Assembly (NCBI GenBank): GCA_034429675.1
Contig: DAOUFX010000078.1
Span: 1-27,904 of the forward strand
Length of the DNA stretch: 27,904 bases
Direction of reading: 5' to 3'
Source: JAKQHY01 sp034429675
GTDB lineage: Bacteria; Chloroflexota; Anaerolineae; B4-G1; SLSP01
The position numbers were made by a program, and so were the translations under genes. This document shows positions 16,001 to 20,672 of this stretch, in pieces. The notes beneath the pieces were generated by a model, which ran no database searches, was not told the origin of the DNA, and worked only from the letters and a program-made list of their open reading frames with translations. How positions within the stretch are numbered: the stretch's first letter is position 1; every line of letters begins with the position of its first letter.

Positions 16001-18364
16001 AGCGCCACCGTCTCTGTCCTGAATTTCCCGCCCCATCATAGTTCTTCCTGCGGGGTTCACCAGCAACGGCGTGAACTGTTTATCCACGGCCCAGACACCG
16101 ACCGGCAGATTGGTAATGATACCATCGTAGAACGCACGCTGACGATTCACTTCCGTCAAAGCGTGAGCGTTTTGCAGGGCGACTGCGATCTGTCCTGCCA
16201 GCGTGGTAAATACATCCAGGTAGGACTGCGCAAAGTAATGAGGGACATCGTGCTGGATATCAAAGACTCCCAAGACCTGGTCACCAACGACCAGCGGCAC
16301 CGCGACTTCGGTGCGCGTGTCGGAAAGAAGCGGGTTGGGAAGGAAGTTGGGTGTTTTGGTCACATCCGGCACGTGAACCAGTTCCTTGGTGCGCGCTGCC
16401 GTCGCGACCAGACTCTGTTCTCGAGATAGCGGAATGCTGTGTCCGCGTTCTAGCATGATGCGCCCCGGTTCGCCGTAACCTGCGCGCAGGTTGAGTGTGT
16501 CGGTTTTCTCGTCCAGGGTGTAAACGTGGACGTAGTATAATCCGAAGTTTTCCTTGATCAGCGGGATCACTGTTTTTAGAAGTTTGTCCGGATCGAGAAT
16601 GGAGCTGACCTGAGTGGCAATGGCGGCGGCGGTGTTTAACTGGAGGGTGAATTGTTCGCGTTCGGACTCGACGGCTTTTCGTTGTGTGATGTCAACCAGG
16701 GATGTCAGCAGTACTCTGGCGCCGCCGTACTCGATGGGTTGGATGGAAAGTTCTGCCCAGAATGCTTCGCCGTTTGTTTGTTTGCCCTGCACCGGATAAT
16801 TGTGCAGGAAACCCTGTTCGCGGACTTTTTTCAAGACTATGACGCGGTCTTCGGGGTTGTAATACAGATCGGGAACCGGTTTGCCGATGATTTCATCTGT
16901 CGTTGTCCCCCTCATTCTGGCAAATTCCGGGTTGGCGTAGATAACTTTTCCTTCCGCTGTTGGCTCGGTGATGAGGATGCCGACGGGCATGGTTTCCATG
17001 ATCAGACGCTGGCGCATTTCGCTTTGTTTGCGCTCGGTGACATCAAAAATGATGCCGTTGAAGATGGTGCGGTCTTCTTGGCGGCTCGGCGAGGAGCGTC
17101 CGTGGAACCAGAGCATTTCGCCGGTGGGCTTGGTGTATCTTCCTTCAAAGTCCCAGGGCGCGCATTCCACGATGGATTTTTGAATGGATGCTTGATACGC
17201 GGCGCGGTCCTCCTCGTGGATGTTGGCGGTAAATTCCTGGAAGAAGGTGTTCAGGTCGCCTGTGAGGCCAAAGATTTCGATGGCTTTGTTACTGGCATAG
17301 TTCATGCCAACTTCGCCCTTGTCTGTGGCGTAGAACTGGAAGACGGCGCCCGGCACGTTGGTCGCGATGCCTTGAAGCCGCACTTCCCTTTCGCGCAAAT
17401 CGGCCTCATCTCTCTGGCGTTGAGCCAGTTGCCATACTCCCTGCATCAGCAACGTCAGCTGGCGAACATCGGCCTCTGTGTAGTCCTGGCTCTTGTTTCC
17501 GACGCCGATGACGGCAATGATGTGGTTTCCATCGAAGACGGGGGTATTGAGGTGACGTTCTAACTTTATGTGGCCTTCCGGATACCCACGCTTGAGGGGA
17601 CTGGGTGCGGCGTAGTCATTGGTAATGATCGGACGGCGCTGGCGCACGGCCTCGCCCCATAGCCCGGTGGTTTCTATCGGATAATCCACCGGCTTGTCGG
17701 CAATGGCGCACTCGGCCATTGCGTTTTTTGACCAGGCGTACATCGTTAAGACCGACTCGTCCTCGTTGGTGAAGGCCAGGTAGCCCAGGGCGCTGTCGGT
17801 GAGTTTCAGGGCTGCCTCAAGCGCAAAGTCGGCGATTTCCCTTAACGATGCGCCGGCCATCTGGTTGAGTTCTAGCAAGGTTTGTGTGCGTATTTCATCC
17901 AGACGTGCCGCATCTTCAGCGCGTTTGCGCTCAGTGATGTCAATCATTGTCGTGAGCAGCGCTGCGCTTTCCGCCTCGAATGGCACCGGGTGCACCGACA
18001 ATAATGCCCAGAACGTTTCACCGTCTGTGCGTTTGAGGCGGATTTCATGGTTGCGGACGTAACCCGATTGACGCAATTCGGCCATAATGGGTATACGGTC
18101 GTCCGGGTTCATGTAGAATAAGGCAGAGGGCCGTCCCATCCAGTCGTTCCGATTCCCTCGGAACATGCGCTCGGCTTCCGCATTGACATAGAGAACCACA
18201 CCATCGTTCATTCGTGTGACGATGATCCCGGTAACGGCGAGTTCTAGCAATTGTTTCTGGGAAATTTCGTTTTGGTTTTGTTCTACTTTGGTTTGCTCGA
18301 CCTGAATAGGGTCTGCTTCTTCTTGCGGATCGTTGGCTACCTGGGAGATTTTACGTTTTGCCAT
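7037..18364 (-). CDS. giant soluble multi-PAS/GAF sensor histidine kinase
   Basis: A 3775-residue cytoplasmic kinase with no membrane segment. Domains in order, residues approximate: PAS 30-145; GAF 155-318; PAS 320-445, 446-560; GAF 565-735; PAS 738-866; GAF 870-1036; PAS 1040-1158, 1160-1285, 1287-1408, 1410-1533; GAF 1535-1702; PAS 1707-1833, 1838-1965; GAF 1970-2142, 2145-2318; PAS 2323-2442, 2444-2560, 2568-2690, 2693-2812, 2813-2934; GAF 2935-3106; PAS 3115-3238, 3240-3357; GAF 3360-3530. The core follows: HisKA with H3551 (NMSHELRTPLN), N box near 3671 (NLVSNAVKF), G1 DTGMGIS near 3699, G2 GTGLGLA near 3728. Most PAS domains end in the DITERK-type linker. There is no receiver, so phosphate must pass to separate proteins; receiver genes lie directly downstream. 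ATG 18364 has AAGGAGG five bases upstream, ruling out the longer start at 18418. The reading frame is intact over 11.3 kb. Confidence 0.93.
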   Translation of the reverse strand: MAKRKISQVANDPQEEADPIQVEQTKVEQNQNEISQKQLLELAVTGIIVTRMNDGVVLYVNAEAERMFRGNRNDWMGRPSALFYMNPDDRIPIMAELRQSGYVRNHEIRLKRTDGETFWALLSVHPVPFEAESAALLTTMIDITERKRAEDAARLDEIRTQTLLELNQMAGASLREIADFALEAALKLTDSALGYLAFTNEDESVLTMYAWSKNAMAECAIADKPVDYPIETTGLWGEAVRQRRPIITNDYAAPSPLKRGYPEGHIKLERHLNTPVFDGNHIIAVIGVGNKSQDYTEADVRQLTLLMQGVWQLAQRQRDEADLREREVRLQGIATNVPGAVFQFYATDKGEVGMNYASNKAIEIFGLTGDLNTFFQEFTANIHEEDRAAYQASIQKSIVECAPWDFEGRYTKPTGEMLWFHGRSSPSRQEDRTIFNGIIFDVTERKQSEMRQRLIMETMPVGILITEPTAEGKVIYANPEFARMRGTTTDEIIGKPVPDLYYNPEDRVIVLKKVREQGFLHNYPVQGKQTNGEAFWAELSIQPIEYGGARVLLTSLVDITQRKAVESEREQFTLQLNTAAAIATQVSSILDPDKLLKTVIPLIKENFGLYYVHVYTLDEKTDTLNLRAGYGEPGRIMLERGHSIPLSREQSLVATAARTKELVHVPDVTKTPNFLPNPLLSDTRTEVAVPLVVGDQVLGVFDIQHDVPHYFAQSYLDVFTTLAGQIAVALQNAHALTEVNRQRAFYDGIITNLPVGVWAVDKQFTPLLVNPAGRTMMGREIQDRDGGAYVESYDVINVETGELFDNTQLPLVKAMTQGGIHSTRDAGVRHPDGTIVPMLINAAPLNDADGVQTGAVVIFVNATEQRAAENALAERVRLTQFNAEIGAALARPQALSEMLKSCADIMTKSLDAASARIWTLEDAENILELQASAGTDARSDNALRRLPLSSETPIGNVALQRQSQLTDEVADSPRGRKQQKTEKKPASFARHPLLVGERVVGVAEVSTQHPLKAEAQQALSLVASSIALGIDRKKSEMAAHESAIRFQNVVNALPLGMHMYRLENDGHLVFTGANPTADKLLGVDNSLFIGKTIEEAFPPLVETEVPKRYRAAAADGVPWQTEQITYDEGKIQGAFEVYAFQTGPNTMAAGFLDVTERMRSEAEVRISEQRFRDVATNIAGWVWEVNSQGQYTYCSEKVTEILGYSLEEVLGKTPFDFMLPEEVERIAPLFSGIVARKGNIVDLQNWNLRKDGTRICLLTNGVAIVDENSNLLGYRGVDTDITERTLAEVERTRLASILENTVDLVSTSTPDGQLTYLNPAGYRLIGWPEGAKLEGRKISDLHPDATLKIIEKVGIPTAMETGYWKGETAVLRSDGVEVPVEQIIMTHRADTGKVQYMSTIIRDLTETKQARASLEASAARIQRLLDTLPLGMHLYRLEPDGQLILTGANPTADTLLGMKHSDLIGKTVEEAFPMTLGTDIPENYRKTASTGIPWQTEQIAYYEGQVQGAFEVYAFQIGPNELGAALLDATERARSRIELEKFATQLRTASDIAGRVNAILDPGELLNTVIPLLKERFDLYYIHVYALEGSNLTLRAGYGEPGRVMLERGHSIPLDREASLVATAARTKQLVHVPDVTVNPNFMPNPLLPDTKTEVAVPLIVGGEVLGVFDIQHDLPDYFTESYLDVFTTLAGQIATALQNARIIEETERQRALYDSILKNLPVGVWAVDQQFNVLLVNDAGRAMMGREVADAEGGSYTEAYDVININTHELYDNSQLPLVKTVTQGGVYTANDAGVRWPDGTIIPQMINSGPLLDPQGKQIGGVVIFADITEQRRIQQEIERQRALYNSILKNLPVGVWAVDQQFNVLLVNDAGRTMMGREVANAEGGSYTEAYDVINLLTRELYDNAQLPLVKTVTQGGAHTITDAGVRWPDGTIVPMLINSGPILDPEGRQVGGVVIFADATQQHLAQMEIEQLLQETSTRLAVSQALAGDLDEDQVLDILVQQTGVFPDARITLNLIDVEAEELTLVLARAEAFQSGLEAKIPIGMRFTAKNMPMLHLIGPNQSFISQNLSTDERLAPPIQQIMARQGALSMAIIPMTAGTEWLGAITVAAVPENYFDQHKLHMYQTVAEQGANALRTARLRGGVRRSLAQTSARLRVSQELSSAQTEEQVLNAITRVGNFYPETQISVFILDQHTADSTVEVVRTESFESNLAETVKPGMRFAASEFPMVALIADGKTFVSGNLLTDKRVDPTSQETARQLGEHSLVVIPMNIGNEQLGFLTVGTAAIDFFDERKMFLYESLAEQGATALQAARLRAELQVSVARFEGFANNTSYGFGMLNMNGETIYANPALYRMIHADPSQTKTEFAFPDHVPEDLREQLHDQIRPALKQEGRWSGESALLTIDGQRIPTFEDHFLIRDAAGTPQYVAAIVTDITERKAAEERIADQLAILETSPNFIGAAGMDTIGTYINPAGLEMTGYTEEEFYNGLSITKFQPDLPPEALDKVIKEGLWVGESTIVNKNGIVTPVMQSIGLRKDSAGNPRGFFTIAHDVSEAHKAQVAIAAERDRAQRYLETVGSLVIALDTQGNITLANRAYCETFGYTEPELVGKNWFDFNVAEAPIEMMKERYAQTIAGEIVHTERYEGRMPTKTGEIRTVSWYTALLRDETGAVIGVLSSGEDITERLKAEAERTRLSAVLEATSDFVGIAGMDGYGVYFNRGAREMIGLSLDADPHNYNIAMISPERELARTMNEIIPAAMTHGSWSGESVIKAMDGREIPTLMTIIAIKDAAGNPQYLANVSRDISDIRAAQEQVRLLAAIVESADEAILSANAQGIILSWNPAAERISGYTAAEMIGKSATALTPPDVRGRVGGTLQRLLQGERVDALETQWLTKEGRVLDVLLATSPIYDASGQVTALAGMATDITARKRAEVERERFTTQLSTAAEIAQSVGAILDTDELLNTVIPLLKERFGLYHAHVYVLDTEAKALKLRSGYGQVGKIMQQQGHKIALDNERSLVARAARSKAAVVSNDVTQDPDFMPNLLLPETQSEVAVPFMIGEEVLGVFDVQAAHTDFFTEADLNVFRTLAGQIANAFQSARLFEQQRQAEVAQREAAERIRAIFEAMTEGITVSNTLGQIEDLNEATLHLHKYGDRNELLGRSQMELFARNDWANASRGIRQALENGRSETAEYKMLCKDGTTFDAEQNSALLRDADGNPAGFVSITRDITERKRAEEALRLTRASVDETDAEIFWFGEDGRFTDVNDTACKVLEYTREELLKMEIFDIDIHFPRESLPKILAEVRESGMVMLTSSHHTKKGKVFPVEISFYSVEFGKQRRYFLFAHDISERLHTEEERERFTTQLRTAAEVSMQVGAILDPQKLLELVVPLITERFNLYHVHVYIVDEETQTLVMRVGSGEIGKLMREQTHAISLDREQSLVAHVARTQKAILVNDVIQEPGFMPNPLLPDTRSELAVPLIVSEKVLGVLDVQDDEAQRFTQNDMDVFTTLAGQIAAAFLTATSYNRVLEVDRLKGEFLANMSHELRTPLNSILGYTEVMLMGIDGDLTPEMSEDVQAIFENGQQLLRLINDILDLTKIEAGRMVLSLEPVDVVPLLEDSKVNNQGLLLKRKTDVEIVIEANDDLPIIVADRVRLGQVLNNLVSNAVKFTEKGYIYLRAFKAENHIFIEVEDTGMGISKEDQAKIFQRFRQVDGSSTRRAEGTGLGLAISRSLVQMHGWELTLTSESGKGSKFSIDIPLKNESNESTL
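12460..13250 (-). repeat. tandem duplication of a PAS-coding unit (399-bp period)
   Basis: Two adjacent PAS units of the giant kinase (about 13245-12860 and 12845-12460) are near copies at protein level; both share ILKNLPVGVWAVDQQFNVLL and QLPLVKTVTQGG. Equivalent bases (CAGAATGCT at 13211, CAGAATACT at 12812) are 399 bases apart, which is 133 codons and keeps frame. Marked nucleotide similarity indicates a fairly recent duplication or ongoing gene conversion. Confidence 0.8.
12870..13765 (-). repeat. GAF-PAS module, copy B of a dispersed duplication
   Basis: This stretch codes for a GAF followed by a PAS that closely matches the GAF-PAS pair coded at about 15775-16680. Shared blocks include LRAGYGEPGR, MLERGHSIPL, LVATAARTK, LVHVPDVT, LGVFDIQHD, YLDVFTTLAGQI and NLPVGVWAVD. 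A further PAS pair just upstream of each module (containing LPLGMH, GANPTAD and GKT-EEAFP) is also similar. This indicates that blocks of the sensor array were copied as units. Confidence 0.7.
15775..16680 (-). repeat. GAF-PAS module, copy A of a dispersed duplication
   Basis: Counterpart of the module at about 12870-13765 within the same kinase gene. The two copies are roughly 2.9 kb apart and collinear over about 300 codons. Later divergence is visible in the PAS half, for example MGREIQDRDGG here against MGREVADAEGG in copy B. Confidence 0.7.
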
Positions 18365-18378
18365 ACATTCCTCCTTAA

Positions 18379-18404
18379 GATTCCCACTGGGGTTATGGGG
18401 AATC
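18379..18404 (-). promoter_or_regulatory. leader hairpin next to the kinase ribosome site
   Basis: On the minus strand GATTCCC (18398-18404) can pair with GGGAATC (18379-18385) around a 12-base loop, ending two bases before the AAGGAGG Shine-Dalgarno sequence. The stem does not cover the ribosome site. It may stabilise the leader or tune translation of the very long kinase message. The stem is only seven pairs, so this is weak. Confidence 0.3.
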
Positions 18405-18432
18405 GTGTGTGACCGCACTGGTTGACATTACT

Positions 18433-18438
18433 ATTATA
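18433..18438 (-). promoter_or_regulatory. candidate -10 element near kinase start
   Basis: A perfect TATAAT on the minus strand about 70 bases before the kinase ATG. The hexamer 17 bases further upstream (CATTCC) does not resemble a -35, so this may be a -35-independent promoter or chance. Confidence 0.35.
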
Positions 18439-18525
18439 GTCAGGAGAGGATTGCGGGAATGTAGCAGTTTTATGACATGTGTATGATGAGGAAATGGTTT
18501 GCCTGGATTGGACTCAACTAGTGTT

Positions 18526-18554
18526 AGTATAGTCCGAATCGCTAACGTATGCAA
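18526..18554 (-). promoter_or_regulatory. candidate kinase promoter
   Basis: On the minus strand TTGCAT (18549-18554) and TATACT (18526-18531) are separated by 17 bases. The -10 is good (five of six) and the -35 shares only the TTG. It would give a leader of about 155 bases. Together with the TATAAT at 18433 it marks the 18365-18656 gap as the kinase control region; no gene is seen in that gap. Confidence 0.4.
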
Positions 18555-18603
18555 ATTTAGTTTGCAAAACGGGAACGGTTCAACTTCTGGGTGAAATGAT
18601 AGA

Positions 18604-18657
18604 GGGGTAGAGACGCAATGGTTGGGGGGTAGAGACGCAAAATTTTGCGTCTCTACC
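18604..18657. repeat. 30-bp perfect palindrome with an adjacent half-copy
   Basis: A fully symmetric 30-base palindrome occupies 18628-18657 (arms GGTAGAGACGCAAAA and its complement, centre between 18642 and 18643). A further arm (GGTAGAGACGCAA) lies at 18606-18618 in direct orientation. The last base overlaps the stop codon of the methyltransferase gene. The element could form a long hairpin at the 3' end of that message. Palindromes with TAGAGACG-type arms are, to my knowledge, common intergenic repeats in Chloroflexota and cyanobacteria, so a small mobile (MITE/REP-like) element is likely. Confidence 0.7.
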
Positions 18658-19859
18658 TAGCGCGTTTTTTGGAGTAACAGAATATATTCGTGTTTGAAGA
18701 CGTAGAACCCGCCCACCAGGGCCCGGTAGCGCCACAGCGCCTTCTGTTCCCGTTTGGCGCGGGTTTCGTCGAAGTTTTTTACAATGATGCTCTTGAGAAG
18801 ATACCCCTGTTCGATGGCGGCCTGCATCAAATGGAAGCCCAACGGAATCCACTCTCCTTTGACGTACTTATCGCCGATGACCACCACCAGGTACCGCCCT
18901 TTTTCCAAAATCGGATAAGTGTGAGCGACGATTTGGGCGAACCCGGAGACGAAAGTTTCCAGAGATGTGGCGTTGGAAAGATCGTGTTCGTTGTCGCTGA
19001 AGCGGATGATGTCGTGGTAGGGTGGGTGCATGATGAGAAGTTGCACCTGCTTTAGCCCATGAGTTTCCAGCAATTGCTCATAATTCACAGCCGTGCTGTC
19101 GCCCTGGACGATTGCGGTGCGCACTGCGTAGGGGTTGGGTTCGCGCTCCACGATTTCACGGGATTGCGCAACGACTTGGGGATTCAGTTCCACGCCTAAT
19201 CCGTTACGGCCAAGCCGCCGGCATTCGATCATCGTGGTGCCGCTGCCGGAGAATGTATCCAATACCCAGTCGCCCTTGCGCGTGTAACGTAGCAACATCT
19301 GGTGGGGAATCTGCGGGATGAAGTTGCCCCAATACCAGGCTTTGTGCGAACCGGTGCTGTCGCGCCGTTCCATCATCCACAGGCTGTCGGTGATGATGTC
19401 GTCGTATTCTTTCCAGCGGTTGAGATTGATGTCGTTAATCTTGCCGGTGTGGATTTCGCTGATTCCCTTGCGCAGCCGTGTCAGGTAATAGTGCGTGCGT
19501 TGCAAGGTGTGTGTTTCGAGGATTTGCGTGAGGTCATCCAGCAATACGTCGCGGCGGAAAGTCACCGTTTCATGGCCATCCTCTGGCTGTGAAAGGGTTG
19601 ACTCTGGCCCGGTCAACGCGCTCAGCAGCGCGCGGATGTTTGTCCGGATGGCGTCTACGTGCTCTAACGCCAGGCAGTCATCCAGAATTCGGGTGAATTC
19701 TTCCCGATCCAGGGCGATTTCCTCGGTCATTTCCCGGTCTTCCAGAACCGGTTCGTCTTGCAGGATTTTTCCCTGGATGTAGGACTGCTCCTCCAGGTCA
19801 GGGGGCGATGGTTGCCCGGATTGGTCCGGTTCGCGTGATGGTGATGGTTTCATTGACAT
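18657..19859 (-). CDS. DNA methyltransferase (N4-cytosine/N6-adenine type) of restriction-modification locus
   Basis: A 400-residue SAM-dependent DNA methyltransferase. The SAM site comes first, LDTFSGSGTTMIECRRLG (F203 onward) with acidic GVELNP after it, followed by a catalytic HPPY motif (H278-Y281, MHPPYHDIIRFS). HPPY replaces the usual DPPY/SPPY; the exact base methylated cannot be told. The motif order is alpha/gamma-like. The first 170 residues are charged and probably carry target recognition or an accessory role. The start is within a SMSMKP region: ATG 19859 or 19853, the latter forming an ATGA overlap with the stop of the upstream putative nuclease gene, so the two are translationally coupled. 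Longer readings to 20120 overlap the nuclease gene and lack family motifs. A palindrome repeat covers its stop. Confidence 0.82.
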   Translation of the reverse strand: MSMKPSPSREPDQSGQPSPPDLEEQSYIQGKILQDEPVLEDREMTEEIALDREEFTRILDDCLALEHVDAIRTNIRALLSALTGPESTLSQPEDGHETVTFRRDVLLDDLTQILETHTLQRTHYYLTRLRKGISEIHTGKINDINLNRWKEYDDIITDSLWMMERRDSTGSHKAWYWGNFIPQIPHQMLLRYTRKGDWVLDTFSGSGTTMIECRRLGRNGLGVELNPQVVAQSREIVEREPNPYAVRTAIVQGDSTAVNYEQLLETHGLKQVQLLIMHPPYHDIIRFSDNEHDLSNATSLETFVSGFAQIVAHTYPILEKGRYLVVVIGDKYVKGEWIPLGFHLMQAAIEQGYLLKSIIVKNFDETRAKREQKALWRYRALVGGFYVFKHEYILLLQKTR

Positions 19860-20491
19860 TGAATGGCCCAGATAATGTCCGACAGAGTTTCCGTGTCGGG
19901 GGAAAAGGTGAATCGTCGCAGCCGTTGCGCGTCGAAATCGGCCACATACGCCTGGATGATGGTTTGTAGCCACGTCAGCTCGGCTTTGAGTTTCCAGTGT
20001 TGTTTGTCGGCGGCGTAGAGAATGATGAACAGGCGGTTGGCGTAATGGCGGCGCTGTTGTTGGCTTTGGTGGGTGTATAACCAGGTTATTAACTGATCGG
20101 GGTGATTGACGGCATGGCACAAATTGTGTCCGAAATTCTGTGGGAAAACCGAGGTTTTGTGATCGAAGTGAATGTTCTGGATAGAGAAGTCCACCAGGCG
20201 GTCGCGGGGATTGTCTGCCGGACGCACGCCGTTCAGCGAACAGAAGACTTGCTCGATGGCGCGGGCCGACCAGAAATTGTACCAGCGATTGAAGGCGTAA
20301 TCGCGCAGGGCGGCAGCGTTGGGAGCGTGCCCATAGCGTTTTTCGACCTCCTTGACAACATCCTCGAAGCCCTCAATGCTATAGACAAATTGCGTGAGTG
20401 CATCGTGTTGATTGTTCTGAACCTGTCCCCAGCGGTAAGGATAGGCCCAGCGCTTTTTTAGTTCGTGTTCGTAGTGTGATAGTTTTTCCAT
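19850..20491 (-). CDS. putative type II restriction endonuclease (PD-(D/E)xK-like)
   Basis: I do not recognise a named family. This is a 213-residue soluble protein with a candidate PD-(D/E)xK centre: D101 (RLVDFSI) followed nine residues later by D110-H-K112 (HFDHKTS), preceded by E in the helix SARAIEQVF. Other features are an aromatic-rich N-terminal part (RWAYPYRWGQ, RWYNFW) and a C-terminal part with many Trp/Gln. Its position, directly upstream of and overlapping a DNA methyltransferase by an ATGA junction, and divergent from a second one, supports a restriction enzyme role. ATG 20491 was chosen because the longer reading to 20803 runs over the divergent promoter region and methyltransferase start; its own ribosome site is weak. 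An accessory specificity protein is the main alternative. Confidence 0.6.
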   Translation of the reverse strand: MEKLSHYEHELKKRWAYPYRWGQVQNNQHDALTQFVYSIEGFEDVVKEVEKRYGHAPNAAALRDYAFNRWYNFWSARAIEQVFCSLNGVRPADNPRDRLVDFSIQNIHFDHKTSVFPQNFGHNLCHAVNHPDQLITWLYTHQSQQQRRHYANRLFIILYAADKQHWKLKAELTWLQTIIQAYVADFDAQRLRRFTFSPDTETLSDIIWAIQCQ

Positions 20492-20568
20492 GCTGGTGAT
20501 TTGTTGTATCCGGTTTTGTGTCCACAATGGTATAACGATGTGCGGTGAAGTCAACTCCCTCGGAAACT

Positions 20569-20593
20569 GTCGAAAGTCAAAAAGTCGAAAGTC
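20569..20593. repeat. two direct 10-bp repeats in the divergent R-M control region
   Basis: GTCGAAAGTC occurs at 20569-20578 and 20584-20593, 15 bases apart start to start (about one and a half helical turns). They sit between the divergent nuclease and methyltransferase genes, just upstream of the -35 of the plus-strand promoter. They could be operator half-sites or simply a common intergenic simple repeat. No control (C) protein gene is visible nearby. Confidence 0.5.
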
Positions 20594-20610
20594 CGTAGCC
20601 GTTGACTGAG

Positions 20611-20638
20611 TTGGCGAATGGTAAAAATGCGGTATACT
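20611..20638 (+). promoter_or_regulatory. candidate promoter for plus-strand methyltransferase
   Basis: TTGGCG (20611-20616) and TATACT (20633-20638) with 16 bases between them, about 35 bases before the TTG start of the methyltransferase gene. The -10 matches five of six and the -35 four of six. Confidence 0.5.
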
Positions 20639-20672
20639 TACGGCGTTGCTCAGGCCAGGTAAAGGATAGTGC

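Noticed and set aside
12460..16680. Repeats within the kinase gene as a possible CRISPR or assembly artefact
   Set aside because: The repeats are long, code for diverged PAS/GAF domains in one intact frame, and differ at many codons; they are not short identical units with spacers, and collapse or false duplication would be expected to give identical copies.
16652..17563. 303-codon plus-strand open frame
   Set aside because: Antisense to PAS and GAF coding sequence of the giant kinase, with no recognisable motif and no good ribosome site.
18365..18418. 18-codon N-terminal extension of the giant kinase
   Set aside because: The internal ATG at 18364 has a full AAGGAGG five bases upstream, while the extension would be translated through that site and a leader hairpin.
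18422..18440. TTGACA followed by TATAGT on the plus strand
   Set aside because: The spacing is only seven bases and no plus-strand gene follows, so it cannot serve as a normal promoter.
19860..20120. N-terminal extension of the minus-strand methyltransferase
   Set aside because: It overlaps the coding region of the putative nuclease, is Pro/Arg/His-rich and has no family motif; the ATG at 19859/19853 gives a classic coupled junction.
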